This document shows positions 6,023-13,228 of a DNA stretch of 13,228 nt, piece by piece. Each line of letters starts with the position of its first letter. Position 1 is the stretch's first letter. The notes beneath the pieces were generated by a model. It was not told where the DNA came from. It did no database searches and saw nothing but the letters and a program-made list of their open reading frames with translations. The DNA is from Proruminimicrobium sp964487915 (GTDB lineage: Bacteria; Elusimicrobiota; Endomicrobiia; Endomicrobiales; Endomicrobiaceae), in the NCBI GenBank assembly GCA_964487915.1, contig CAZASN010000011.1:1-13228 (forward strand). Direction: 5' to 3'. The position numbers were made by a program, and so were the translations under genes.

Positions 6023-8830
6023 ATGGATATAATTAAGATCAGAGGCGCAAGACAGCACAACTTAAAAAATATAGACATAGACATACCTAAAAATAAACTT
6101 GTCGTTATAACAGGTTTATCGGGTTCGGGAAAATCATCCCTTGCTTTTGACACGATATACGCCGAAGGTCAGCGCAGATACGTAGAGTCTCTTTCCGCCT
6201 ATGCAAGACAGTTTCTTGAACTTATGGAAAAACCGGACGTTGATATTATAGAAGGCTTGTCGCCGGCAATATCCATAGAACAGCGAAACCCTTCTCATAA
6301 TCCGCGCTCTACGGTCGGAACGGTTACCGAAATTTACGATTATTTAAGATTATTGTTTGCCAGAGTCGGGATCGTCCACTGTCCGCAGTGCGGCAAACAG
6401 GTAAAACCTCAAAGTTCGCAGCAAATTATAGACGATATAATGAAATTGGAAAATCAAACAATGATTTATATTCTGGCTCCGTTGGTTAAAGGCAGAACCG
6501 GAACTTACGAAGAGTTATTTTCAAGGCTTTTAAAAGAGGGATTTACAAGAGTAAGAATAGACAATAAAATTTATGAACTTGAAGAATCAATAAAACTGGA
6601 CAGATATAAAAAACACTCCATAGATATTCTGGTTGACAGAATAAAAGTTTTTCAGGAATCAAAATCAAGAATCGCGGATTCGGTTGAAACGTCGTTAAAA
6701 CAGTCAAAAGGACTGGTTTCAATCGCGGTTGTTGACGACAATAAAAATGTTAAAAAAGAAACGGTTTACAGCGAACATTACGCCTGTACCGACTGTGCAA
6801 TAAGCATTCCGGAAATAGAACCAAGGCTTTTTTCGTTTAACTCTCCTTTCGGAGCATGTCCAGAATGCGGAGGCCTCGGCAATAAAATAGAAGTTGACGA
6901 GGATTTGGTAGTGCCTGATAAAACAAGAACAATCAACGAAGGTGTAATAAGGGCATGGTCGGAACCTATAACTACAAGAACGCACAGATGGAAAAACGCA
7001 TGGGGCGGCTATTATAACGAGATATTGGAAGGCGTCTGTAAAGAAAATAAAATACCGATGAATAAACCTTGGACGGAACTTACTTCACAGCAAAAGAATA
7101 TTGTCTTATACGGGAAAGATGATTTTGAGGGTGTAATGACGAATTTACAGAGAAGATATTCCGAAACCGAATCGGATTTTGTAAAAAACGAAATATATTC
7201 AAAATATATGTCAAAAAAGTTATGCCCGTCGTGTAAAGGCGCAAGATTAAAAAAAGAAGCTCTGTCTGTTTTAATAAACGACAAGTCAATTTTAGACATA
7301 ACGTCATTATCCGTTTTAAAAGCATGCGAATTTTTTGATAATATAAAATTTAACGAAAAAGAAAAAATTATCGCAAAAGCGATTTTAAAGGAAATAAAGG
7401 CCAGACTTTCGTTTTTGAATAATGTCGGGTTGGGATATTTGAATATTGACAGAGAAAGTTCAACTTTGTCAGGCGGAGAAGCCCAAAGAATACATCTGGC
7501 GACTCAGATAGGCTCCGGATTAACGGGCGTTTTGTATGTTTTAGACGAACCTTCGATAGGACTTCATCAGAAAGACAACCAAAAACTGATTCAGACGTTA
7601 ATCACTCTCAGAAATTTGGGAAATACGTTGATCGTTGTGGAGCATGACGAAGATACTATGAGACAATCGGATTATTTAATAGATTTGGGACCGGGCGCAG
7701 GCATCCACGGCGGTAAAATTGTTGCGCATGGAAGCATTGATGAAGTTTTAAAAAACAATAAATCGCTGACCGCCCAGTATCTAAACGATAAATTATTTAT
7801 TCCGATTCCAGCAAAAAGAAGAAAAACAAACAGCAAATGGCTTTCAATCAAAGGAGCTGAACAGTTTAATTTAAAAAATATAGACGTTGATATTCCGCTC
7901 GGTCTTTTTGTTTGCATTACGGGGGTTTCAGGTTCCGGAAAATCAACGCTTGTACATGAAATAATTTATAAAGCTTTGGCAAACAGACTATACGGTTCCA
8001 AAGATATACCAGGCAAACATAAAGAAATAGAAGGTTTGGAAAATATAGACAAGGTTATAATTGTAGACCAATCTCCGATAGGAAGAACTCCGAGGTCAAA
8101 TCCAGTCACATATACCGGAGCGTGGGCGATGATAAGAGATTTGTTCGCCCAGACTCCTCAGGCAAAAGCAAGAGGATATATGCCTGGAAGATTTTCTTTT
8201 AACGTTAAAGGCGGACGATGTGAAAATTGTCAGGGCGACGGTACATTGCAGATAGAAATGCAGTTTTTGCCGGATATATTTGTAAAATGCGACGTTTGCG
8301 GGGGTAAAAGATTTAACGAAGAAACATTGCAGATTAAATATAAAGATAAAAATATATCTGAAGTTTTGGATATGACCGTTGAAGAAGCCGTTAAATTTTT
8401 TGAGAATATTCCTAAACTGCAAAAGATACTTGCGACTTTAAATGACGTGGGGCTCGGATATATCAGAATAGGACAGTCTTCAACTACTCTTTCAGGCGGA
8501 GAAGCCCAAAGAATAAAACTTGCGACGGAATTATCAAAGAGAGGCACCGGCAGAACATTGTATATTTTAGACGAACCGACGACCGGCCTTCATTTTGCCG
8601 ATATAGGAAAACTTTTGGAAGTTTTGCATAAATTGGTTTATGCCGGAAACAGCGTGTTGGTTATAGAACATAACCTGGATGTTATTAAGACGGCTGACTG
8701 GATTATTGATTTGGGCCCTGACGGCGGAGACGGCGGGGGAAAAATTGTCGCCTGCGGAACTCCGGAAGAAGTTGTTAAAAATCAAAAATCGTATACAGGC
8801 CGGTTTTTAAAAAAATACATTTTAAAATAA
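6023..8830 (+). CDS. uvrA: excinuclease ABC subunit A
   Basis: UvrA is the DNA damage sensor of nucleotide excision repair. As a dimer it loads UvrB at lesions using two ABC ATPase modules. The 935-residue protein (E. coli: 940) has Walker A motifs GLSGSGKSS at 31-39 and GVSGSGKST at 634-642, and signature LSGGEAQR at 482 and 823, each followed by a Walker B (YVLDEPSIGLH and YILDEPTTGLH). Two zinc fingers are intact: Cys255-x2-Cys258-x20-Cys279-x2-Cys282 and Cys733-x2-Cys736-x19-Cys756-x2-Cys759. Further CxxC pairs occur near residues 120 and 400. The insertion for UvrB binding and the damage-binding regions are of normal length, so the protein should be functional. The start is supported by AAAGAGG at 6011-6017, 5 bases before the ATG. 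It stands apart from the nadB operon and from uvrB/uvrC, which are not here. Confidence 0.98.
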   Translation: MDIIKIRGARQHNLKNIDIDIPKNKLVVITGLSGSGKSSLAFDTIYAEGQRRYVESLSAYARQFLELMEKPDVDIIEGLSPAISIEQRNPSHNPRSTVGTVTEIYDYLRLLFARVGIVHCPQCGKQVKPQSSQQIIDDIMKLENQTMIYILAPLVKGRTGTYEELFSRLLKEGFTRVRIDNKIYELEESIKLDRYKKHSIDILVDRIKVFQESKSRIADSVETSLKQSKGLVSIAVVDDNKNVKKETVYSEHYACTDCAISIPEIEPRLFSFNSPFGACPECGGLGNKIEVDEDLVVPDKTRTINEGVIRAWSEPITTRTHRWKNAWGGYYNEILEGVCKENKIPMNKPWTELTSQQKNIVLYGKDDFEGVMTNLQRRYSETESDFVKNEIYSKYMSKKLCPSCKGARLKKEALSVLINDKSILDITSLSVLKACEFFDNIKFNEKEKIIAKAILKEIKARLSFLNNVGLGYLNIDRESSTLSGGEAQRIHLATQIGSGLTGVLYVLDEPSIGLHQKDNQKLIQTLITLRNLGNTLIVVEHDEDTMRQSDYLIDLGPGAGIHGGKIVAHGSIDEVLKNNKSLTAQYLNDKLFIPIPAKRRKTNSKWLSIKGAEQFNLKNIDVDIPLGLFVCITGVSGSGKSTLVHEIIYKALANRLYGSKDIPGKHKEIEGLENIDKVIIVDQSPIGRTPRSNPVTYTGAWAMIRDLFAQTPQAKARGYMPGRFSFNVKGGRCENCQGDGTLQIEMQFLPDIFVKCDVCGGKRFNEETLQIKYKDKNISEVLDMTVEEAVKFFENIPKLQKILATLNDVGLGYIRIGQSSTTLSGGEAQRIKLATELSKRGTGRTLYILDEPTTGLHFADIGKLLEVLHKLVYAGNSVLVIEHNLDVIKTADWIIDLGPDGGDGGGKIVACGTPEEVVKNQKSYTGRFLKKYILK

Positions 8831-8856
8831 AAAATCAGGACTGAGAATTTTATTGT

Positions 8857-10443
8857 ATGAATAAAAAACAGCTTGCTCCGAGTTTTTCAATATTTGTTAT
8901 AATCGCGTTCTCGTATGCTGTTTTTAATTTTACATGGTGGTCGTTTTGCAATCCTGTTATACCGTACGGCGGTTCAGCCTTACATTTTCTTGATATTTTT
9001 CAAAAAAGTTTTTTGTTATATAATGCGCCGCTTTTAACATATATAATGCGGTTTATGTTTTTTATATTCGGCAAAGAGCATTACGATTTGATAGTGATAA
9101 TTGTAAATTATGTATTTTTTTTAATACCGTTGTATTTTATATACAAGATAGGAACGGAATTAAAAGACAAAGAGACGGGAAATATAGCGATGATATTGTT
9201 TGCGCTTGTTCCGGCGGTATACGGGATGAGCCGGCAGTACGGACATCAGGATTACCATATAATAGCGGGAATAACGTTTAACATATACTGTTTGATAAAG
9301 ACAGATTATTTTAGGAATAGGAAATGGACTATATGGTACGGGATATCGGTTGGTTTAGGATTAATGATAAAAGACGCGTTTTTGGCGTATTTTTTTGTGC
9401 CGTTTATGTATATAGTTATAATGGGATTAAAAGAGAAGGCAGATAGAGAAAAAGTAATCAATATTTTTATTTCTATAATATTAGGCAGTTTAATAGCCGG
9501 CTGGCATTATTTCAGACCGTTTATAATACACAAAATCTTGCATGATCCTATAATTGAGACAGTGCCGGTTTTTGCGTTTGACAGTTTAAGGATAACGACG
9601 ATCGGATTATGGGAAGATTTATTATCGCCGCCGATATTTATAATATTTGTAATAGGCTTAATATATTTTATTTGGAAGTATAAAGGGAAATATAAAAATA
9701 TAATTTTATTGTGTTTTTTTGTTCCTTGGTTCATAATAATGTTGCCGGCTAACGATAAAATATCCGAATACGGAGCGGGTTTAATACCGTCAATGATATT
9801 GTTTGGGGCAGTTTTTTTATCATGCATAGTGAAAAAATATATAAAAAAAATAATATTAATATTATTGATAATTATAGGTTTTTTGCAGTATGTTGATTTT
9901 TCTTACGGAAGCGCAATTAATTTGTTTAATATGCAGTTTAAATATAAAAACAATATGATTCAGTATTACAACAAGAACAGCCCGTTAATATCATATAATC
10001 AGAAGGAATCAAAATTGGTTTTAAATTTGATGAAATATTTAAAGGATAATTATCATTATAATACGTTTTATATCGAAGAATTTTGTGAAATTGATTCGGC
10101 TTCAATAGCAGCTCAGATGTATTTAAATAATATGTATTGCATTCGCGGTAATTATGATACGGAAGATGTTTTGTCTTCAGATATAATTATAATTATCGGT
10201 AAACCTAAAACAATTCAAAAAATAGTTCAGTTAAAAATAAATAAAATGCTTAAAAATAACGTTAATGCTAAAATGATTACGGAAGAATTTACTAGCGGAT
10301 TAATTAATCGCATAGTAAATAATTTTAATGAAATAAGAGCGGATTATGATATTATTGATATTTTTTATGTAGACCAAAATCAAAATAATGATTCAAAAGT
10401 AACCCTTTTAGGTAAAAAAAATAAATTTTTGCATTTTGTTTAA
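8857..10443 (+). CDS. GT-C fold (family 39-like) glycosyltransferase paralogue, array copy 1; loop Asp missing
   Basis: This 528-residue multi-pass membrane protein has about ten hydrophobic segments in residues 1-345 and a soluble C-terminal part of about 180 residues. The pattern resembles bacterial PMT_2/ArnT-like transferases, which move a sugar from a lipid-phosphate carrier on the periplasmic face. Typical stretches are SRQYGHQDYHI at 125-135, with Asp132 as the second-loop acidic residue, and the GISVGLGLMIKDAF helix at 162-175. In the first loop the paralogues have PTWDSAVHF, but this copy has PYGGSALHF (36-44), so the acidic residue is Gly39 here. Residues 82-277 are encoded by DNA identical to copies 2 and 3, while the N-terminus and the C-terminal domain differ. 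Ribosome-site support is weak. It lies 26 bp after uvrA without a clear terminator between. It may be inactive, or have altered function. Confidence 0.75.
   Translation: MNKKQLAPSFSIFVIIAFSYAVFNFTWWSFCNPVIPYGGSALHFLDIFQKSFLLYNAPLLTYIMRFMFFIFGKEHYDLIVIIVNYVFFLIPLYFIYKIGTELKDKETGNIAMILFALVPAVYGMSRQYGHQDYHIIAGITFNIYCLIKTDYFRNRKWTIWYGISVGLGLMIKDAFLAYFFVPFMYIVIMGLKEKADREKVINIFISIILGSLIAGWHYFRPFIIHKILHDPIIETVPVFAFDSLRITTIGLWEDLLSPPIFIIFVIGLIYFIWKYKGKYKNIILLCFFVPWFIIMLPANDKISEYGAGLIPSMILFGAVFLSCIVKKYIKKIILILLIIIGFLQYVDFSYGSAINLFNMQFKYKNNMIQYYNKNSPLISYNQKESKLVLNLMKYLKDNYHYNTFYIEEFCEIDSASIAAQMYLNNMYCIRGNYDTEDVLSSDIIIIIGKPKTIQKIVQLKINKMLKNNVNAKMITEEFTSGLINRIVNNFNEIRADYDIIDIFYVDQNQNNDSKVTLLGKKNKFLHFV
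9101..9686 (+). repeat. 586-bp perfect repeat core, copy 1
   Basis: This segment is identical base for base to 10749-11334 and 12464-13049, including an 8-T run. It is bounded by a mismatch on each side: A at 9100 against T in the other two copies, and G at 9687 against T at 11335 in copy 2. Against copy 3 the identity continues to 9699. It encodes residues about 82-277 of the transferase, with identical third codon positions, while the flanking gene parts differ clearly. Confidence 0.97.
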
Positions 10444-10498
10444 TAATATTGATATATTACAAAAGGATTATATTTTTATTTTATAGAACATAAAAATT

Positions 10499-12163
10499 AT
10501 GAAATTTAACAAGAAAGAAATCAGCGGCACATTGGCTATATTTTTAATAATAGCGTTTATATACGCGGTATGTAATTTTATTTGGTGGATAATTAATACG
10601 CCAATCATTCCAACATGGGATTCAGCCGTACATTTCAATAATATTCTTGAAAAAGGTTATATTTTTTACAATGCTCCTTTAATAACATGGATAATGAAAG
10701 GAATGTTTTATATATTCGGCAAAGAGTATTACGATTTGATAGTGATATTTGTAAATTATGTATTTTTTTTAATACCGTTGTATTTTATATACAAGATAGG
10801 AACGGAATTAAAAGACAAAGAGACGGGAAATATAGCGATGATATTGTTTGCGCTTGTTCCGGCGGTATACGGGATGAGCCGGCAGTACGGACATCAGGAT
10901 TACCATATAATAGCGGGAATAACGTTTAACATATACTGTTTGATAAAGACAGATTATTTTAGGAATAGGAAATGGACTATATGGTACGGGATATCGGTTG
11001 GTTTAGGATTAATGATAAAAGACGCGTTTTTGGCGTATTTTTTTGTGCCGTTTATGTATATAGTTATAATGGGATTAAAAGAGAAGGCAGATAGAGAAAA
11101 AGTAATCAATATTTTTATTTCTATAATATTAGGCAGTTTAATAGCCGGCTGGCATTATTTCAGACCGTTTATAATACACAAAATCTTGCATGATCCTATA
11201 ATTGAGACAGTGCCGGTTTTTGCGTTTGACAGTTTAAGGATAACGACGATCGGATTATGGGAAGATTTATTATCGCCGCCGATATTTATAATATTTGTAA
11301 TAGGCTTAATATATTTTATTTGGAAGTATAAAGGTAAATATAAAAATATAATATTGTTATGGTTTTTTGTGCCCTGGTTAATAATAATGCTTATGCCGCA
11401 TCATAAATTACCGGAATACGGAGCGGGTTTTATCCCTGCGATGATATTAATCGGAGCAGTTTTTATATCCTGTATAGATAAGAGTTATATAAAGAAAACA
11501 TTGATATTATTTTTAATAGTTATAGGACTGTTGCAGTATGTTGATTTTTCATATAAAAATTTAAATATTGCTTTGTTTAATTTAAATTTTAATAAAAAAT
11601 ATGACGTAGCTTATTATAAAAAAAATAATCGTTTAATAGAATATAATAAAAAACAAATAGAGAATAGTTTCAATTTGGTTATGTATTTAAATAAAAAATA
11701 TTCAAAAAATATATTTCATGTATTACGTTCACATAATTTTATAGATTATCAAGATGTTTTGTCTGTCTGGTGGTTATGTTTTTTAATATTACGGTCACAT
11801 AATTTTATAACAGATTATGACGATTTACCTTTCCAGATGCAGTTAAACAATATGCGTTTTCAAATGGGATATTATGATAATAAAAAGATATTGGCTGCAG
11901 ATATAATAATAATTTTCGGAATTCCGGATACGCCTGAGGAATTTTTAAACTATAAAATCAATGATTTAAATCCAATTGAAAAGGAACAATTTGGTAGGGA
12001 AGCACAAGCCCTGCTAGTGAAAAAAATAAGATATATGTGTGATAAAATTAATGAACAATATCATAAAATTGATGAATTTTATCTTGATTCAGCCAAAAGT
12101 GAAGATATGAAAGTGACTCTTTTAGGAAAGAAAGAGAAATTTCCGCAATTCGTTAAAGAATAG
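10499..12163 (+). CDS. GT-C fold (family 39-like) glycosyltransferase paralogue, array copy 2
   Basis: This 554-residue membrane protein has the same architecture as copy 1 and lies 55 bp downstream of it. Here the first-loop motif is complete: PTWDSAVHF at 38-46, with Asp41 about 93 residues before Asp134 of GHQDYHI, close to the spacing of the two acidic residues in ArnT-type enzymes. Residues about 84-279 come from the identical core. The soluble C-terminal domain (from about 350) keeps the pattern AADIIIIFGIPDT and the end VTLLGKKEKF seen in copy 1 but is otherwise diverged. It also carries a 22-residue internal duplication in which LRSHNFI occurs twice. The start has only a weak ribosome site, with an AAAAGGA at 10461-10467 lying too far upstream. 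A glycan-assembly role (LPS, O-antigen or protein glycosylation) is inferred; the substrate is unknown. Confidence 0.75.
   Translation: MKFNKKEISGTLAIFLIIAFIYAVCNFIWWIINTPIIPTWDSAVHFNNILEKGYIFYNAPLITWIMKGMFYIFGKEYYDLIVIFVNYVFFLIPLYFIYKIGTELKDKETGNIAMILFALVPAVYGMSRQYGHQDYHIIAGITFNIYCLIKTDYFRNRKWTIWYGISVGLGLMIKDAFLAYFFVPFMYIVIMGLKEKADREKVINIFISIILGSLIAGWHYFRPFIIHKILHDPIIETVPVFAFDSLRITTIGLWEDLLSPPIFIIFVIGLIYFIWKYKGKYKNIILLWFFVPWLIIMLMPHHKLPEYGAGFIPAMILIGAVFISCIDKSYIKKTLILFLIVIGLLQYVDFSYKNLNIALFNLNFNKKYDVAYYKKNNRLIEYNKKQIENSFNLVMYLNKKYSKNIFHVLRSHNFIDYQDVLSVWWLCFLILRSHNFITDYDDLPFQMQLNNMRFQMGYYDNKKILAADIIIIFGIPDTPEEFLNYKINDLNPIEKEQFGREAQALLVKKIRYMCDKINEQYHKIDEFYLDSAKSEDMKVTLLGKKEKFPQFVKE
10538..11334 (+). 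repeat. 797-bp perfect repeat, shared by copies 2 and 3
   Basis: This block is identical to 12253-13049 at a constant offset of 1715 bp, with no indel. It contains the 586-bp core plus 211 bp upstream that copy 1 does not share. It covers residues from about 14 to 279 of copy 2. Downstream there are about 11 differences in the next 180 bases, most of them synonymous (only Ile/Val and His/Arg changes result). Confidence 0.97.
10749..11334 (+). repeat. 586-bp perfect repeat core, copy 2
   Basis: This is the second instance of the core, offset by 1648 bp from 9101-9686 and by 1715 bp from 12464-13049. It ends at 11334 with a private T at 11335, where copies 1 and 3 both have G. Confidence 0.97.
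11721..11809 (+). repeat. in-frame 66-bp internal duplication within copy 2
   Basis: The 23-base segment at 11721-11743 recurs at 11787-11809 with one mismatch (T11728 against G11794), an offset of 66 bases or 22 codons. Both instances are read in the same frame and give LRSHNFI, followed by the related DYQDV and TDYDDL. Copy 1 has a single unit at the corresponding place, which accounts for most of the 26-residue length difference between the two proteins. Confidence 0.8.
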
Positions 12164-12213
12164 TTAAAATAGAAGATAAAGAATATATTTAAATTTTATA
12201 GGATAATATAAAT

Positions 12214-13228
12214 ATGAATTTTAACAGAAAACAAATTAACGATACATTTATAATATTTTTAATAATAGCGTTTATATACGCGGTATGTAATTTTATTTGG
12301 TGGATAATTAATACGCCAATCATTCCAACATGGGATTCAGCCGTACATTTCAATAATATTCTTGAAAAAGGTTATATTTTTTACAATGCTCCTTTAATAA
12401 CATGGATAATGAAAGGAATGTTTTATATATTCGGCAAAGAGTATTACGATTTGATAGTGATATTTGTAAATTATGTATTTTTTTTAATACCGTTGTATTT
12501 TATATACAAGATAGGAACGGAATTAAAAGACAAAGAGACGGGAAATATAGCGATGATATTGTTTGCGCTTGTTCCGGCGGTATACGGGATGAGCCGGCAG
12601 TACGGACATCAGGATTACCATATAATAGCGGGAATAACGTTTAACATATACTGTTTGATAAAGACAGATTATTTTAGGAATAGGAAATGGACTATATGGT
12701 ACGGGATATCGGTTGGTTTAGGATTAATGATAAAAGACGCGTTTTTGGCGTATTTTTTTGTGCCGTTTATGTATATAGTTATAATGGGATTAAAAGAGAA
12801 GGCAGATAGAGAAAAAGTAATCAATATTTTTATTTCTATAATATTAGGCAGTTTAATAGCCGGCTGGCATTATTTCAGACCGTTTATAATACACAAAATC
12901 TTGCATGATCCTATAATTGAGACAGTGCCGGTTTTTGCGTTTGACAGTTTAAGGATAACGACGATCGGATTATGGGAAGATTTATTATCGCCGCCGATAT
13001 TTATAATATTTGTAATAGGCTTAATATATTTTATTTGGAAGTATAAAGGGAAATATAAAAATGTAATTTTATTATGGTTTTTTGTTCCCTGGCTTATAAT
13101 AATGCTGATGCCGCACCGTAAATTACCGGAATACGGAGCGGGTTTTATCCCTGCGATGATATTAATCGGAGCTGTTTTTATATCCTGTATAGATAAGAGT
13201 TATATAAAGAAAACATTGATATTATTTT
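12214..13228 (+). CDS. GT-C fold (family 39-like) glycosyltransferase paralogue, array copy 3 (cut by window end)
   Basis: An open frame begins at ATG 12214 and continues without a stop to the last base, giving 338 residues. An AGGA at 12200-12203 lies 10 bases upstream. The first 13 residues (MNFNRKQINDTFI) are private. From there to about residue 279 the protein is identical to copy 2 because the DNA is identical, and the visible remainder differs from copy 2 only by Val for Ile and Arg for His. The loop motif PTWDSAVHF with Asp41 and the second-loop GHQDYHI are both present, so the catalytic acidic residues are intact as far as can be seen. By comparison with copies 1 and 2, about 190-215 residues of C-terminal domain lie beyond the window. 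It is 50 bp after copy 2. Confidence 0.75.
   Translation, partial: MNFNRKQINDTFIIFLIIAFIYAVCNFIWWIINTPIIPTWDSAVHFNNILEKGYIFYNAPLITWIMKGMFYIFGKEYYDLIVIFVNYVFFLIPLYFIYKIGTELKDKETGNIAMILFALVPAVYGMSRQYGHQDYHIIAGITFNIYCLIKTDYFRNRKWTIWYGISVGLGLMIKDAFLAYFFVPFMYIVIMGLKEKADREKVINIFISIILGSLIAGWHYFRPFIIHKILHDPIIETVPVFAFDSLRITTIGLWEDLLSPPIFIIFVIGLIYFIWKYKGKYKNVILLWFFVPWLIIMLMPHRKLPEYGAGFIPAMILIGAVFISCIDKSYIKKTLILF
12253..13049 (+). repeat. 797-bp perfect repeat, second instance (copy 3)
   Basis: This is identical to 10538-11334. It starts 39 bases after the copy 3 ATG and stops at 13050, where copy 3 returns to G like copy 1. Near-identity with copy 2 resumes about 70 bases later and runs to the window end with a single difference. 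Confidence 0.97.
12464..13049 (+). repeat. 586-bp perfect repeat core, copy 3
   Basis: This is the third instance of the core, identical to 9101-9686 and 10749-11334. Against copy 1 the identity extends 13 bases further, to 13062, giving 599 bp. Confidence 0.97.

Noticed and set aside
8831..8856. Possible hairpin between uvrA and copy 1
   Set aside because: The only pairing options (AAAAT with ATTTT, or TCAG with CTGA) are short and mutually exclusive, and no real T-run follows, so I do not call a terminator.
9101..9686. Core repeat as an insertion sequence or other mobile element
   Set aside because: It has no terminal inverted repeats, target-site duplication or transposase; it is an internal, in-frame part of each gene, so duplication plus conversion explains it better.
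9507..9827. A 106-codon - strand open frame within copy 1
   Set aside because: It lies antisense inside a well-supported membrane protein, has no promoter or ribosome site that I can see, and is broken by divergence in the other copies.
10449..10476. Possible promoter before copy 2 (TTGATA, 16 bases, TATTTT)
   Set aside because: In such AT-rich DNA a pair of this quality is expected by chance, and the -10 match is poor.
12402..12644. An 80-codon + strand open frame, identical to one at 10687-10929
   Set aside because: It is the out-of-frame shadow of the transferase genes, and its duplication is just the DNA repeat. It has no ribosome site, and its Cys/Arg-rich composition is unlike the local genes.

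Overview
The window is AT-rich (strongly so in intergenic DNA and in the 3' ends of the last genes) and gene-dense. It looks like chromosomal DNA from a low-GC Gram-negative bacterium: an apolipoprotein N-acyltransferase points to outer-membrane lipoprotein maturation. The overall style (long A/T runs, good Shine-Dalgarno sites, tight ATGA overlaps) would fit an Elusimicrobiota/Endomicrobium-like anaerobe. That placement is a guess, since nothing here is a phylogenetic marker I can align.

Layout. Positions 1-68 hold a GC-rich tail of an unidentified upstream gene, closed by a hairpin terminator at 85-124. Then come lnt (155-1687, +), a bidirectional terminator (1677-1707), and a small convergent gene for a membrane-anchored basic protein (1723-2022, -). 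A divergent intergenic region (2023-2176) carries a recognisable promoter for each side.

Next is a compact four-gene + strand operon: panB, panC, a two-helix HAMP-domain membrane protein, and nadB (2177-5941). Its genes overlap by 4 bp or are 14 bp apart. PanB and PanC make pantothenate (the coenzyme A precursor), and NadB makes iminoaspartate for NAD. Both branches draw on aspartate, PanC through beta-alanine. uvrA (6023-8830, +) follows behind its own probable promoter and encodes the damage-recognition ATPase of nucleotide excision repair.

The last third (8857-13228) is the unusual part. It is a head-to-tail array of at least three paralogous multi-pass membrane proteins that look like GT-C fold (family 39/PMT/ArnT-like) glycosyltransferases; the third runs off the window. 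All three share a 586-bp core that is identical base for base, while their 5' and especially 3' flanks have diverged. Copies 2 and 3 extend the perfect identity to 797 bp. This mosaic indicates recent gene conversion or unequal crossover, or possibly an assembly effect. Copy 1 also lacks the acidic residue expected in the first periplasmic loop, and copy 2 carries an in-frame 66-bp internal duplication. This array is the best candidate in the window for an undescribed variation system, perhaps acting on surface glycans.
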